From: an uncultured Rhodospirillales bacterium
GTDB taxonomy: Bacteria > Pseudomonadota > Alphaproteobacteria > Acetobacterales > Acetobacteraceae
Length of the DNA stretch: 64,000 nt
Reading direction: 5' to 3'
Assembly: GCA_903927465.1 (NCBI GenBank)
Contig: CAIYMY010000194.1
Coordinates: 23,793-87,792 of the forward strand
Positions within the stretch are counted from its first letter, which is position 1. Each line of letters starts with the position of its first letter. The position numbers were made by a program, and so were the translations under genes. The notes beneath the pieces are model-generated. The model did not search any database. It saw only the letters and a program-made list of their open reading frames with translations, and had not been told where the DNA came from. Below are positions 28,335 through 37,825 of this stretch, piece by piece.

Positions 28335-29570
28335 ATGACAACAACAAGGCGTAGTGTTCTCGGGGGTGCTGCTGCTTGCGGCGCTGCCCTTGGTGGCTTG
28401 CCATGGCGCTCTGCCCGTGCGCAGGCCGCGAATACCATCCGCATCGGCGTGTTGAACGACATGTCCGGCCCTTACCGCGACATTAGCGGCCCCTATGGGC
28501 TGGAGTGCGCGCGTCAAGCGGTGCAGGAATTCGGCAATCGCGGCTTCAATGTCGAAATGATCAATGCCGATCACCAGAACCGTCCCGATATTGGCGTGAA
28601 TATCGCGCGCCAATGGTATGACCAGGGCGTGGATATGGTGTTGGATGTGCCGACATCTTCGGTCGGTCTCGCGGTTGCCAATATCGCGCGTGAGAAGAAC
28701 AAGGCCTATGTGAATACGGGGTCCGCGACATCGGACCTGACAGGGCCGGCCTGCACACCCAATACCGTGCATTGGATGTATGACACCTATATGCTGGCGA
28801 AATCCACGGGTGGAGCGATGGTGCGCGCTGGCGGCGATAGCTGGTTCTTCATCACCGCCGATTACGCCTTCGGCCATGCTTTGGAACGTGATACCGCGAA
28901 TTTTGTGCGGAATGCCGGCGGGCGGGTGATGGGGCAGGTGCGTTATCCCTTCCCGGCGACGACAGATTTCTCATCCTTCCTGGTGCAGGCGCAGGCTTCG
29001 CGCGCCAAGGTGATCGGCATGGCGAATGCCGGCGCCGATACCATCAATACGGTGAAGCAGGCGGCCGAATTCGGCATCACGCGCCGTGGCGTGAAGCTGG
29101 CTGCGTTGCTGATGTTCCTGCCGGATGTGCATGCGCTTGGCCTGCAAACCGCGCAGGGGCTGATCCTAACCGAAAGCTTCTATTGGGATCTGAATGACCG
29201 CACGCGAGCCATTTCAGAAAGGCTTCGCCCGCGCCTGCGGGATGTGCGCCCCAATATGGCTTCCATCGCGAATTACTCCGCAACGCTGCATTACCTGAAG
29301 GCGATCGCCGATATGGGTGTTGCGGCTTCCAAGGTTGCCGGTGTGGATGTTATCAATCGCATGAAGGCGCTGCCCTGCGATGATGACGCTTTCGGCGCCG
29401 GCTCCATCCGCCCGGATGGCCGCAAGCTTTGCCCTTCCTACCTGTTTGAGGTGAAGGCGCCGTCCGAAAGCCGTGGCGCTTATGATTACTACAAGCTTCT
29501 GCAGACCACCCCGGCCGAGGAAGCTTTCCGCCCGATGAGTGAGGGCAATTGCCCCATGATCCGGGCCTGA
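28335..29570 (+). CDS. LivK-like periplasmic substrate-binding protein (second of tandem pair)
   Basis: The protein has 411 residues with a Tat-type leader (TTTRRSVLGGAAACGAALGG) and mature start ANTIRIGVLNDMSGPYRDISG. It shares long blocks with the upstream paralogue, including ADHQNRPDIGVNIARQWYDQG, and with the orphan at 46211, with which it even shares the leader GGLPWRSA. Two binding proteins with one permease suggests broader ligand range or graded affinity. The gap to the permease gene livH is 81 bases. Confidence 0.9.
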   Translation: MTTTRRSVLGGAAACGAALGGLPWRSARAQAANTIRIGVLNDMSGPYRDISGPYGLECARQAVQEFGNRGFNVEMINADHQNRPDIGVNIARQWYDQGVDMVLDVPTSSVGLAVANIAREKNKAYVNTGSATSDLTGPACTPNTVHWMYDTYMLAKSTGGAMVRAGGDSWFFITADYAFGHALERDTANFVRNAGGRVMGQVRYPFPATTDFSSFLVQAQASRAKVIGMANAGADTINTVKQAAEFGITRRGVKLAALLMFLPDVHALGLQTAQGLILTESFYWDLNDRTRAISERLRPRLRDVRPNMASIANYSATLHYLKAIADMGVAASKVAGVDVINRMKALPCDDDAFGAGSIRPDGRKLCPSYLFEVKAPSESRGAYDYYKLLQTTPAEEAFRPMSEGNCPMIRA

Positions 29571-29651
29571 TATGACACAAATGTTATCCACTTCGCGCCC
29601 CGCCCATGGCATCCGCCATGGCGCGTCGGTGCCCTGAGGGAAAATCTCCGC

Positions 29652-30536
29652 ATGGATGAGATATTCGGCATACCGACGCCGCTGCTCTTTGGACAGCTTC
29701 TGCTCGGATTGATCAATGGCGCCTTCTACGCGATGCTGTCACTCGGCCTCGCGGTGATTTTCGGGCTGCTCAACATTATCAACTTCACCCACGGCGCGCA
29801 GTTCATGATGGGCGCCTTCGTGGCCTGGATGCTGCTGAATTACCTGGGCATCGGCTATTGGTGGGCACTGATCCTTTCACCATTGCTGGTGGGGCTGACA
29901 GGGGTGATACTTGAACGAACTATGATCTGTCAGCTTTACAAGATGGATCATTTGTACGGGATGCTGCTGACCTTCGGATTATCGCTAATCCTTGAAGGCG
30001 TTTTCCGAAATCAATATGGCTCTTCCGGCATGCCTTATCGCATTCCGCCGGAATTATCAGGGGCTTGGGATCTCGGCTTCATGTTCATGCCGGTCTATCG
30101 CGGTTGGGTCGTGGTGTTTGCGCTTTTTGCCTGCATCACCACCTGGCTTGTGATCGAAAAGACCCGGCTGGGCGCCTATCTGCGCGCGGCGACGGAAAAC
30201 GCGCCGCTGGTGCAGGCCTTTGGCGTGAATGTGCCGCGCATGATCACACTTACCTATGGTGCGGGCGTGGCTTTGGCCGCGCTGGCCGGCGTGCTGGCTG
30301 CGCCGATCTATTCGGTCAATCCGCAAATGGGCACCAACCTGATTATCGTGGTGTTTGCCGTGGTGGTGATCGGCGGCATGGGCTCCATCCTGGGGTCCGT
30401 GCTGACGGGCTTTGGTCTTGGTATCGTGGAAGGTCTGACCAAGGTTTTCTATCCGGAAGCATCGGCCACCGTAATCTTCATCATCATGGTTATTGTTTTG
30501 CTGGCGCGTCCTGCCGGCCTTTTCGGGAGGGCGTGA
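29652..30536 (+). CDS. livH: Branched-chain amino-acid-type ABC permease, LivH-like
   Basis: The 294-residue polytopic protein has the family block GLINGAFYAMLSLGLAVIFGLLNIINFTHGAQFMMGAF and the LivH C-terminal region VVVIGGMGSILGSVLTGFGLGIVEGL. About eight membrane segments are visible. It forms the transmembrane channel with LivM. It sits 3 bases before livM. Confidence 0.93.
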   Translation: MDEIFGIPTPLLFGQLLLGLINGAFYAMLSLGLAVIFGLLNIINFTHGAQFMMGAFVAWMLLNYLGIGYWWALILSPLLVGLTGVILERTMICQLYKMDHLYGMLLTFGLSLILEGVFRNQYGSSGMPYRIPPELSGAWDLGFMFMPVYRGWVVVFALFACITTWLVIEKTRLGAYLRAATENAPLVQAFGVNVPRMITLTYGAGVALAALAGVLAAPIYSVNPQMGTNLIIVVFAVVVIGGMGSILGSVLTGFGLGIVEGLTKVFYPEASATVIFIIMVIVLLARPAGLFGRA

Positions 30537-30539
30537 TCC

Positions 30540-31526
30540 ATGGCTGGTCAATCCATGACAAGCAGTGCCGTGCCTGCGGGCCCGCAGGAATCAATCTTCG
30601 GCTTCACCAAGGCGCAATTCATCGCTCTTTTGGTGATGTTCGCAGCTTTGGTGGTGGCGCCCTTCTTCCTGTATCCCGTCTTTTTGATGAAGCTGCTCTG
30701 CTTCGCGCTATTCGCCTGCGCCTTCAATCTGCTGATTGGTTATGTTGGGCTGACATCCTTCGGCCATGCTGCCTATTTCGGCATGGGGGGCTATATAACA
30801 GCGCATAGTGCCAAGGTTTGGGGGCTGACCCCGGAAGTTTCGATCTTGATCGGGGCGCTTTTGGCCGGGGTGCAGGGGGCGATCTTCGGTTGGGTCGCCA
30901 TTCGCCGCCAGGGCATCTATTTCGCCATGATCACGCTGGCGCTGGCGCAGATGATCTACTTCCTCTGCTTGCAAGCGCCCTTCACCGGCGGTGAAGATGG
31001 CATTCAGGCAGTACCGCGCGGCCATCTGTTCGGCTTCATCTCGCTTGCTCCCGATATGAACATGTATTGGTTTGTCGCCGCGGTGTTTGTGCTTTGCTTC
31101 CTGCTGATCCACCGCATTGTGCATTCGCCCTTCGGCCAGGTGCTGAAAGCCATTCGTGAGAATGAACCGCGCACAACGTCGCTTGGTTATCGGACGGATG
31201 ACTATAAGCTGGTGGCCTTCATCCTTTCCGCGACAATTGCCGGTGTTGCGGGCGGGACCAAGTCGCTGGTGTTCGGCATTGCGACGCTCACCGATGTGCA
31301 TTGGTCCATGTCGGGTGAAGTGCTGCTGATGACGCTGGTGGGCGGCCTTGGCACGGTGTTCGGGCCGATGATCGGTGCCGGAGTGATTGTCGCCATGCAG
31401 AATTACCTGGCGGAGATGGGCGCTTGGGTCACGGTGATCCAGGGCGTGATCTTCATCGCCTGCGTGCTGGCCTTCCGGCGCGGCATTGTGGGTGAAATCG
31501 GCAATCTGCTGCGCGTGCGCCTGTAA
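30540..31526 (+). CDS. livM: Branched-chain amino-acid-type ABC permease, LivM-like
   Basis: This 328-residue membrane protein carries LLIGYVGLTSFGHAAYFGMGGYI and VAIRRQGIYFAMITLALAQ, both standard LivM segments, and the loop IRENEPRTTSLGYR contacts the ATPases. The ATG at 30540 has GGGAGGG 7 bases upstream. It closes the operon livG-livF-SBP-SBP-livH-livM and is followed by a strong terminator-like hairpin. Confidence 0.93.
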   Translation: MAGQSMTSSAVPAGPQESIFGFTKAQFIALLVMFAALVVAPFFLYPVFLMKLLCFALFACAFNLLIGYVGLTSFGHAAYFGMGGYITAHSAKVWGLTPEVSILIGALLAGVQGAIFGWVAIRRQGIYFAMITLALAQMIYFLCLQAPFTGGEDGIQAVPRGHLFGFISLAPDMNMYWFVAAVFVLCFLLIHRIVHSPFGQVLKAIRENEPRTTSLGYRTDDYKLVAFILSATIAGVAGGTKSLVFGIATLTDVHWSMSGEVLLMTLVGGLGTVFGPMIGAGVIVAMQNYLAEMGAWVTVIQGVIFIACVLAFRRGIVGEIGNLLRVRL

Positions 31527-31550
31527 GCCGCTCAGCCTTTCTGAAACAGG

Positions 31551-31590
31551 GCGCCTCTGCTGCGGTTCGCGGCAGGGGCGCTTTGCTTTT
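31551..31590 (+). terminator. Intrinsic terminator after livM
   Basis: GCGCCTCTGCTGCG pairs with CGCGGCAGGGGCGC (14 positions, two G-T wobbles) around a three-base loop, followed by TTTGCTTTT. It lies 25 bases after the livM stop. Confidence 0.75.
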
Positions 31591-31706
31591 GGGCAGCAAT
31601 CCTGCCGTCAAAGCAGCCCGCCCAAGACTGGGGCTTGCGAAAGCGGCGCTTTGGGGGTTTCTAACACGGTGATGACGCCACCCTTTTTCGCCATCGGGAT
31701 TTCCCT

Positions 31707-32696
31707 GTGAGCACGCCGGTTCTGGACGTGTCCGGGCTTAGTCTTGGCTTTCGCCAAGATGGGCGGATGCTCGGCATTCTGGATGGCATTTCCTTTCGCG
31801 CTGAGGCCGGCAAGACGCTTGCTATTGTGGGCGAAAGCGGCTGCGGGAAATCTGTGGCATCGCTGGCCATCATGGGGCTGCTGCCAGAGAATGCGGAAGT
31901 ATCGGGCAACGCGCGGCTGATGGGCCGCGATTTACTCGGCATGTCCGCGGAAGAACGCCGGGCGTTGCGCGGCGCTGAAATGGCGATGATTTTCCAAGAA
32001 CCCATGACCAGCCTGAACCCGGCCTTCACTGCCGGCGAACAGGTGGCGGAAGCTTTGCGGCTGCATCAGCGCCTGGACCGCGACGCGGCCTTCAAGGCGG
32101 CTATCGCGATGCTGGAGAAGGTCCGCATCCCGGATGCGGCGCGGCGCGCGCGCCAATACCCGCATCAGCTTTCAGGCGGGATGCGTCAGCGTGTGATGAT
32201 CGCGATTGCACTCGCCTGCCGGCCCAAGCTGCTGATTGCCGATGAACCGACCACAGCCTTGGATGTGACGGTGCAGGCGCAAATCCTGGGGCTGCTGGAT
32301 GATCTGAAGCGGGAGACCGGCACGGCGGTTATCCTGATCACGCATGATCTGGGCGTGGTTGCGGATCACGCCGATGATGTTGTGGTGATGTATGCCGGGC
32401 GTGTGGCGGAACAGGCGCGCGCGGCTGATCTTTTTGCGCGGCCTGAACATCCCTATACCGTCGGGCTACTGGGTGCCGCACCAGCAGCAGGCGTGCGCGG
32501 CGAAAGGCTTGCCAGCATTGAAGGAACGGTGCCGGATTTGCGCGCGCCACCGCCTGGCTGCCGCTTCGCGCCGCGCTGCCCCTTTGCCATTGCGCGCTGC
32601 GCTGAAGGCGCCCCCCCATTGACCGAGGTCGCGCCCGGACATTTCAGCGCCTGCCTGCGCGCCCCGCTGGATGGCATGCTGGGGGTGGCGGCATGA
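31707..32696 (+). CDS. Dipeptide/oligopeptide-type ABC transporter ATPase, DppD-like
   Basis: The 329-residue protein starts at GTG 31707 ([17 protein letters not shown]). Walker A is GESGCGKSV, the signature is [15 protein letters not shown] and Walker B is [12 protein letters not shown]. The C-terminal oligopeptide-type extension has [16 protein letters not shown], the cysteine-rich segment of DppD/OppD. It begins the operon D-F-A-B-C. Its end overlaps the next gene by ATGA. Confidence 0.92.
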   Translation: MSTPVLDVSGLSLGFRQDGRMLGILDGISFRAEAGKTLAIVGESGCGKSVASLAIMGLLPENAEVSGNARLMGRDLLGMSAEERRALRGAEMAMIFQEPMTSLNPAFTAGEQVAEALRLHQRLDRDAAFKAAIAMLEKVRIPDAARRARQYPHQLSGGMRQRVMIAIALACRPKLLIADEPTTALDVTVQAQILGLLDDLKRETGTAVILITHDLGVVADHADDVVVMYAGRVAEQARAADLFARPEHPYTVGLLGAAPAAGVRGERLASIEGTVPDLRAPPPGCRFAPRCPFAIARCAEGAPPLTEVAPGHFSACLRAPLDGMLGVAA

Positions 32697-33754
32697 CGGC
32701 GCTTTTGGAATTGCGTGATGTCGTGAAGCATTTCCCGGTGCGCGATGCTTTGGGCCGGCGCGCAGGTGCAGTGCATGCGGTGGATGGCGTTTCCCTTTCG
32801 GTCGCGGAAGGCGAGGTGCTGGCCATTGTCGGTGAAAGTGGTTGCGGCAAATCCACGCTTGGGCGCGTGATGCTGCGCCTGATTGAACCTGATAGCGGTT
32901 CGGTGCGTTTTGCTGGTGAGGACCTCGCCAGCCTTTCGCCATCCGCGCTGCGCACACGTCGGCGCGACATGCAGATCATTTTTCAGGACCCTTTCGGCAG
33001 CCTTGATCCGCGCATGACGGTCGCGCAGGCCATTGCCGAGCCGCTCCGTCTGCATCGGCTGGTGCCGCGTGCCGAGGAAGCCAGCCGCGTTGCCGAATTG
33101 CTGCGCCGTGTCGGCTTGCGGCCGGAAAGCGCCGGGCGCTGGCCGCATGAATTCTCGGGCGGGCAGCGCCAGCGTATCGCGATTGCGCGTGCGCTGGCCA
33201 GCAACCCACGCCTGATCATCGGCGATGAACCCGTGAGTGCTTTGGATGTTTCGGTGCAAGCACAGGTGATAAATCTGCTGCGTGATCTGATCCGCGATTT
33301 ACGCCTGACCTTCGTGTTGGTCAGCCATGATCTTGGCGTGGTGCGCCATGTCGCGGATCGCGTCGCGGTGATGTATCTGGGCCGCATTGTGGAAGAAGGC
33401 CCGGCGGAGGAAGTATTGGGTGCGCCGCGCCACCCCTATACGCGCGCCCTTGTTGCCGCCATGCCGGGCGCGCAGACCAAAACGCCGCCGCTTGATGGCG
33501 ATGTGCCAAGTCCCATCGCGCCACCATCCGGCTGCCGCTTTCATACGCGCTGCGCCTTTGCTGCGGAACGCTGCCGCACCGAAACCCCGCGCCTTGAAGG
33601 TGTGGGCCACGCGGTTGCCTGCCATTTTGCCGAAAGCCTGCCGCCACCTGCTGAACGCATTGCCGCACTCGGCGGCGGCGAAAGATTGGCGCGGCTGCAA
33701 GCCTTTTTCCGGGGCCAAGCCCCTTCACCCACCGGGATGGGAGATCACGCATGA
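32693..33754 (+). CDS. Dipeptide/oligopeptide-type ABC transporter ATPase, DppF-like
   Basis: This 353-residue ATPase has Walker [24 protein letters not shown] in the Q-loop region, signature [15 protein letters not shown], Walker B LIIGDEPVSALD, and the C-terminal [15 protein letters not shown] segment. It pairs with the DppD-like ATPase upstream (ATGA overlap) and overlaps the binding protein downstream by ATGA (33751-33754). It ends with an extra 40 residues compared with short DppF forms. Confidence 0.92.
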   Translation: MTALLELRDVVKHFPVRDALGRRAGAVHAVDGVSLSVAEGEVLAIVGESGCGKSTLGRVMLRLIEPDSGSVRFAGEDLASLSPSALRTRRRDMQIIFQDPFGSLDPRMTVAQAIAEPLRLHRLVPRAEEASRVAELLRRVGLRPESAGRWPHEFSGGQRQRIAIARALASNPRLIIGDEPVSALDVSVQAQVINLLRDLIRDLRLTFVLVSHDLGVVRHVADRVAVMYLGRIVEEGPAEEVLGAPRHPYTRALVAAMPGAQTKTPPLDGDVPSPIAPPSGCRFHTRCAFAAERCRTETPRLEGVGHAVACHFAESLPPPAERIAALGGGERLARLQAFFRGQAPSPTGMGDHA

Positions 33755-35266
33755 AAATCATGATCCGTGCGGCGCTCGCCGCTTTTGGTGTGCTGGCCGT
33801 GGCCGCCGCACCCGCCAGCGCGCAGCATTTGCGCATTGCGCTGAAGGAAGACCCGGACATTCTGGACCCGACTTTGTCGCGCACTTTTGTCGGGCGCATC
33901 GTCTATGCCGCGCTGTGTGACAAGCTTTTTGATATCAACGAAAAGCTGGAAATCGTCCCGCAATTGGCGATCGGCCATCGCTGGGAAGACCCGCGCAGCC
34001 TGATCATCACGCTGCGGGAAGGTGTGCGCTTTCACGACAATGAAATGATGGATGCGGAAGCGGTGCGCTATTCGCTGATGCGGCATTTGACCTTGCAAGG
34101 CAGTTTCCGTCGCAGTGAAATCGCCGATATGGAAACGGTGGAGGTGGTGGATCCGCTGACCATCCGCATTCGCCTGAAGGGGCCATCCGCTTCCTTCCTG
34201 GCGGCCCCTTTCTGATCGTGCCGGCATGCCCGTCAGCCCCAAGGCGGCGGAAGCACTGGGGCGCAATTTCGGCACGCGCCCCGTCTGCACCGGGCCGTTT
34301 CGATTTGTGGAGCGTGTGGCGCAGGAACGCATTGTTGCTGAACGCTTCCCCGAATATTGGGATGCGCGGAATATCCATATCGCACGCGTCACCTATCTGC
34401 CCATTCCGGACAACACCGTGCGCTTGGCTAATCTGCAATCCGGCGCGGTGGAATTCGCCGAACGGATGGAGCCCGATGACATGAAGCCCATCCAACGCAG
34501 CCGCAATCTGCGCGCCGTTGCGGTAGATGAATTGGGCTATCAAAGCATCACCATCAATACCGGCAATGGCGACCGCGCCAATACGCCCTTTGGGCGCGAT
34601 GCGCGCATCCGCCGCGCCTTTGAATTGGCGATTGATCGCGTTGCAGTGAATCAGGTTGTCTATGAAGGCATGTATGTCCCCACGCGCCAGCCCTTCCCGG
34701 CGGCCAGCCCCTTTCATGTGCGCGATTTCCCGCCCACCACGCGCGATCTGGCGCGCGCGCAGGCGCTGCTCCGTGAAGCGGGGGCGACGCTGCCGGTCAC
34801 GGTTGAAATGACCGTGCCGAACAACCCGGACTTGCGGCAGGTTGGCGAAGTGATCCAAGCCATGGTGAAGGAAGCGGGCTTTGATCTTCGCTTGCGCGCC
34901 ATGGAATTCGCTTCTTCCTTGCAGGCGGCAGCACGGGGTGAGTTCGAAACCTATCTGGTTGGCTGGTCTGGCCGCACCGATCCGGATGGCAATATCTTTA
35001 GCTTCACGCGCACTGGCGGCGGGCAGAATGATGGCCGCTATTCGAATGCGGAAGTGGATAAGCTATTGGATGATGCCCGCACGGAATTGGACCTGGCAAA
35101 GCGCCAGGCGTTGTACGCCCGCGCCGCGCGCATCGCCTATGGCGATGATGTCCACCGCATCTATCTCTGGCAACGCAAGAACATCATGGCCCATAGCGCG
35201 CGGCTTTCCGGCTATCGGCCCATCGCGGATGGCTTGGTGCGGCTGCAAGGCGTGCGGTTGCAGTAA
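33751..35266 (+). pseudogene. Family-5 peptide-type binding protein, split by a +1 frameshift
   Basis: The first part (33751-34215) has a signal peptide (MKIMIRAALAAFGVLAVAAAPASAQ) and the family start LRIALKEDPDILDPTLSR, then stops at TGA after LKGPSASFLAAPF. The second part, open from 34218 to 35266, continues MPVSPKAAEALGRNFGTRPVCTGPF to a normal end. Removing one C from the CCCC run near 34206 restores GCC CTT TCT GAT CGT GCC GGC (ALSDRAG) in frame with the rest. All else looks intact, so this is either a recent mutation or a sequencing error. It would serve the flanking permeases and ATPases. Confidence 0.85.
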
Positions 35267-35271
35267 CCGTC

Positions 35272-36219
35272 ATGTGGGTCTGGCTTCTCAAGCGGATTGG
35301 GCAGGTTCTGCCGACGCTTTTCATCCTCTCCATCCTGATCTTCGGGCTGCAACAACTCATGCCCGGCGATCCGGCGCTGATCCTGGCAGGAGAGGAGAGG
35401 GGCGACCCGCAGGTGCTGGCGCAAATCCGCGCGGAGCTAAGGCTCGATCGGCCGATTTACGAACAATACCTCTATTGGATCGGCAATGTACTGACGGGCG
35501 ATTTCGGCTTTTCCTGGCGCATCAGGATGCCCGTCAGCCAGCTTATTCTGGATAAGCTGCCGGTCACCGCGCAGCTTGCCGCCATGTCCTTCATCATTGC
35601 GGTGCTGATCGGTGTGCCGGCGGGGATCATCTCCGCCGTGAAGCGCGATCAGCCGGCGGATTGGGTTGCGAATGGTGTTGCGCTGTTTGGCATTTCGACG
35701 CCGAATTTCTGGCTCGGCATCATGATGATCCTGTTCTTCAGTGTGGAATTGGGTTGGCTGCCGCCTTCGGGCTATGTGCCGCTGACTGAGGATTTCTGGC
35801 AATCCATCGCGACCACTATCATGCCGGCTTTCGTGCTGGGCACCGGCGTTGCCTCAGTGCTGATGCGCCATACGCGCGCGGCGATGTTGACCGCACTGTC
35901 ACAGGATTATGTGCGCACGGCGCGCGCCAAGGGGCTACGCGAAAGGGTCGTTGTCTGGAAACACGCGCTGCGCAATGCGCTGATCCCGGTTGTGACCTTG
36001 GGCGCGATTGAATTCGGCAGGCTGTTGGCGGGTGCCGTGTTGACCGAACAGGTCTTTACCATTCCGGGCTTTGGCAAGTTGATTGTGGATGCGGTGTTCA
36101 ATCGCGATTACCCGGTGGTGCAGGGCGTGGTGCTGGCAACCGCCTTGATTTTCGTGTTGCTCTCGCTAGTTGCGGATTTGCTTTACATGGCCATCAATCC
36201 AAGGCTGCGTCAGGCATGA
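35272..36219 (+). CDS. Dipeptide-type ABC transporter permease, DppB-like
   Basis: The 315-residue protein starts MWVWLLKRIGQVLPTLFILSILIFGLQQLMPGDPA, the usual DppB/OppB start. The ATPase-contacting EAA region is DYVRTARAKGLRERVVVWKHALRNALIPV. Six membrane segments are visible. It sits 5 bases after the binding-protein gene and overlaps the next permease by ATGA. Confidence 0.93.
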   Translation: MWVWLLKRIGQVLPTLFILSILIFGLQQLMPGDPALILAGEERGDPQVLAQIRAELRLDRPIYEQYLYWIGNVLTGDFGFSWRIRMPVSQLILDKLPVTAQLAAMSFIIAVLIGVPAGIISAVKRDQPADWVANGVALFGISTPNFWLGIMMILFFSVELGWLPPSGYVPLTEDFWQSIATTIMPAFVLGTGVASVLMRHTRAAMLTALSQDYVRTARAKGLRERVVVWKHALRNALIPVVTLGAIEFGRLLAGAVLTEQVFTIPGFGKLIVDAVFNRDYPVVQGVVLATALIFVLLSLVADLLYMAINPRLRQA

Positions 36220-37085
36220 ACGTGCCGGCCATCAGCATGGGTGAAAGCCCCACGCGCCGCGCGCTGAAGCGGTTTTTCCGCCACAAGCTTGCGGTGTTTG
36301 GCCTGGTGGTGGTGATTGCTTTTGTGCTGATGGCGCTGCTGGCGCCGCTGATCGCGCCCTATGATCCGCTGCAAACAAGCTGGACCCGCATCCGCAAGCC
36401 GCCTTCCGCCGAGCATTGGTTCGGCACGGATGAAAACGGGCGTGATGTGCTTTCCCGCGTCATTTGGGGCGCGCGGGCATCCCTGATGGCCGGCGTGATT
36501 TCCGTGCTTGGTGCCTTGTTCATTGGCGTGCCGCTGGGTTTGCTGGCGGGCTTGATCGGTGGCTGGGTGGATGGGCTGATATCGCGCGTGGCGGATGCCA
36601 TGCTGTCCGTGCCCTTCCTGATTCTGGCGATTGCGCTGGCGGCCTTTCTCGGACCCGCCTTGGAAAATGCCATGCTCGCCATTGCCATTACGGCGTCACC
36701 GGTTTTCGTGCGGCTCACGCGCGGAATGGCACTCGATGCGAAATCAACCGATTGGGTGGAGGCAGCGCGCGCTCTTGGCAATCCGCCCTGGCGCATCGGG
36801 CTTTTCCATGTGCTGCCCAACATCATCCCCCCCTTGCTGGTGCAGGCCAGCCTTGCAATTGCCGAGGCGATCATCGCCGAGGCATCGCTTTCCTTCCTCG
36901 GGCTCGGGCAACAACCGCCGGCACCTTCCTGGGGGTCCATGCTGAATAGCGCGCAACGGTTTTTGACTCAGGCGCCCTGGCTTTCCATCATGCCGGGGTT
37001 GGCGATTTTTGTTGTCGTGCTGGCCTTCAATTTGGTGGGCGATGGGCTGCGCGATGCGCTTGACCCAAGGGCGGATCGGAAGTGA
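36216..37085 (+). CDS. Dipeptide-type ABC transporter permease, DppC-like
   Basis: This 289-residue permease has the DppC pattern: WFGTDENGRDVLSRVIWGARASLMAG and the EAA-like loop DWVEAARALGNPPWRIGLFHVLPN, then FLGLGQQPPAPSWGSMLN. It partners the DppB-like protein (ATGA overlap upstream). Its TGA stop shares one base with the start of the phosphatase gene (TGATG). Confidence 0.93.
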   Translation: MNVPAISMGESPTRRALKRFFRHKLAVFGLVVVIAFVLMALLAPLIAPYDPLQTSWTRIRKPPSAEHWFGTDENGRDVLSRVIWGARASLMAGVISVLGALFIGVPLGLLAGLIGGWVDGLISRVADAMLSVPFLILAIALAAFLGPALENAMLAIAITASPVFVRLTRGMALDAKSTDWVEAARALGNPPWRIGLFHVLPNIIPPLLVQASLAIAEAIIAEASLSFLGLGQQPPAPSWGSMLNSAQRFLTQAPWLSIMPGLAIFVVVLAFNLVGDGLRDALDPRADRK

Positions 37086-37799
37086 TGGAAATACGCGGCG
37101 CACCTGGGCATTTGCCGCGCGGGCGGCGTATTTACGCCATTGGCGATATCCATGGCTCGCTGCCGCAACTGCGCGATCTGCACACGCAAATCGCCGAGGA
37201 TTTGCGCCGCCGGCCTGTGGCTTCCGCCATGCTGATCCATCTGGGTGATTACGTGGATAAGGGCCAGGATTCGCGCGGCGTGGTGGATTACCTTTCTGGT
37301 GGTGATCCCATTGCCGGCCTGCCCACGCTGCATCTGATGGGCAATCATGAGGAAACCATGCTGGGCGCGCTTGCCGGCGATGGCGCCGCGGCGGCGGATT
37401 GGCTCTGGGGGTGGGGGCAGGGCGACGCTCGATTCCTGGGGGGTGGCGCCCGATGCACCGCGTGACGCCTGGCCCGAGGCGATTGCCCCGCATCAGCGCC
37501 GTTTCCTGCGCGATCTGTCGCTATGGCATGAGGAAGGCGGGTACTTGTTTGTCCATGCCGGCATTCGCCCCGGTGTGGCGCTTGAAGACCAATCGCGCGA
37601 GGATTTGCTGCGCATCCGGCATGATTTTCTGAACAGCCCGCGCGATCATGGGTTTGTTGTGGTGCATGGGCATACGGCCGGCTTCATGCCGGTGGTGCGG
37701 GAGAACCGCATTTGCATTGATACCGCCGCCTGGTCCGGCGGCGGGCTGACGGCGGTGATGCTGGAAGGGGAGAGTCTCGCGTTTTTGCAGGCGAAGTGA
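37085..37799 (+). pseudogene. Calcineurin-like metallophosphatase, split by a +1 frameshift
   Basis: The first part has the metal-binding motifs GDIHGS, GDYVDKG and GNHEE, typical of PrpA/ApaH-like Ser/Thr phosphatases. The frame then shifts in the G-rich run near 37408-37418 and ends early at 37465. The remainder is open in the next frame (GGRATLDSWGVAPDAP to 37799) with FVHAGIRPG and VVHGHT. Removing one G from TGGGGGTGGGGG rejoins the two parts as WLWGGGRATLDSWG. As with the binding protein 3 kb upstream, the defect is one extra base in a homopolymer. The gene overlaps the permease stop by one base and ends the operon. Confidence 0.85.
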
Positions 37800-37825
37800 G
37801 AAAACAATCCGGGAGGGAACATTGC

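Noticed and set aside
31486-31710. 74-residue plus-strand frame after livM
   Set aside because: It overlaps the livM end and the terminator hairpin and has no ribosome site or motif.
37395-37430. Programmed ribosomal frameshift in the phosphatase
   Set aside because: The G-run could slip, but no stimulatory structure or conserved recoding motif is evident, and a similar homopolymer defect occurs nearby.
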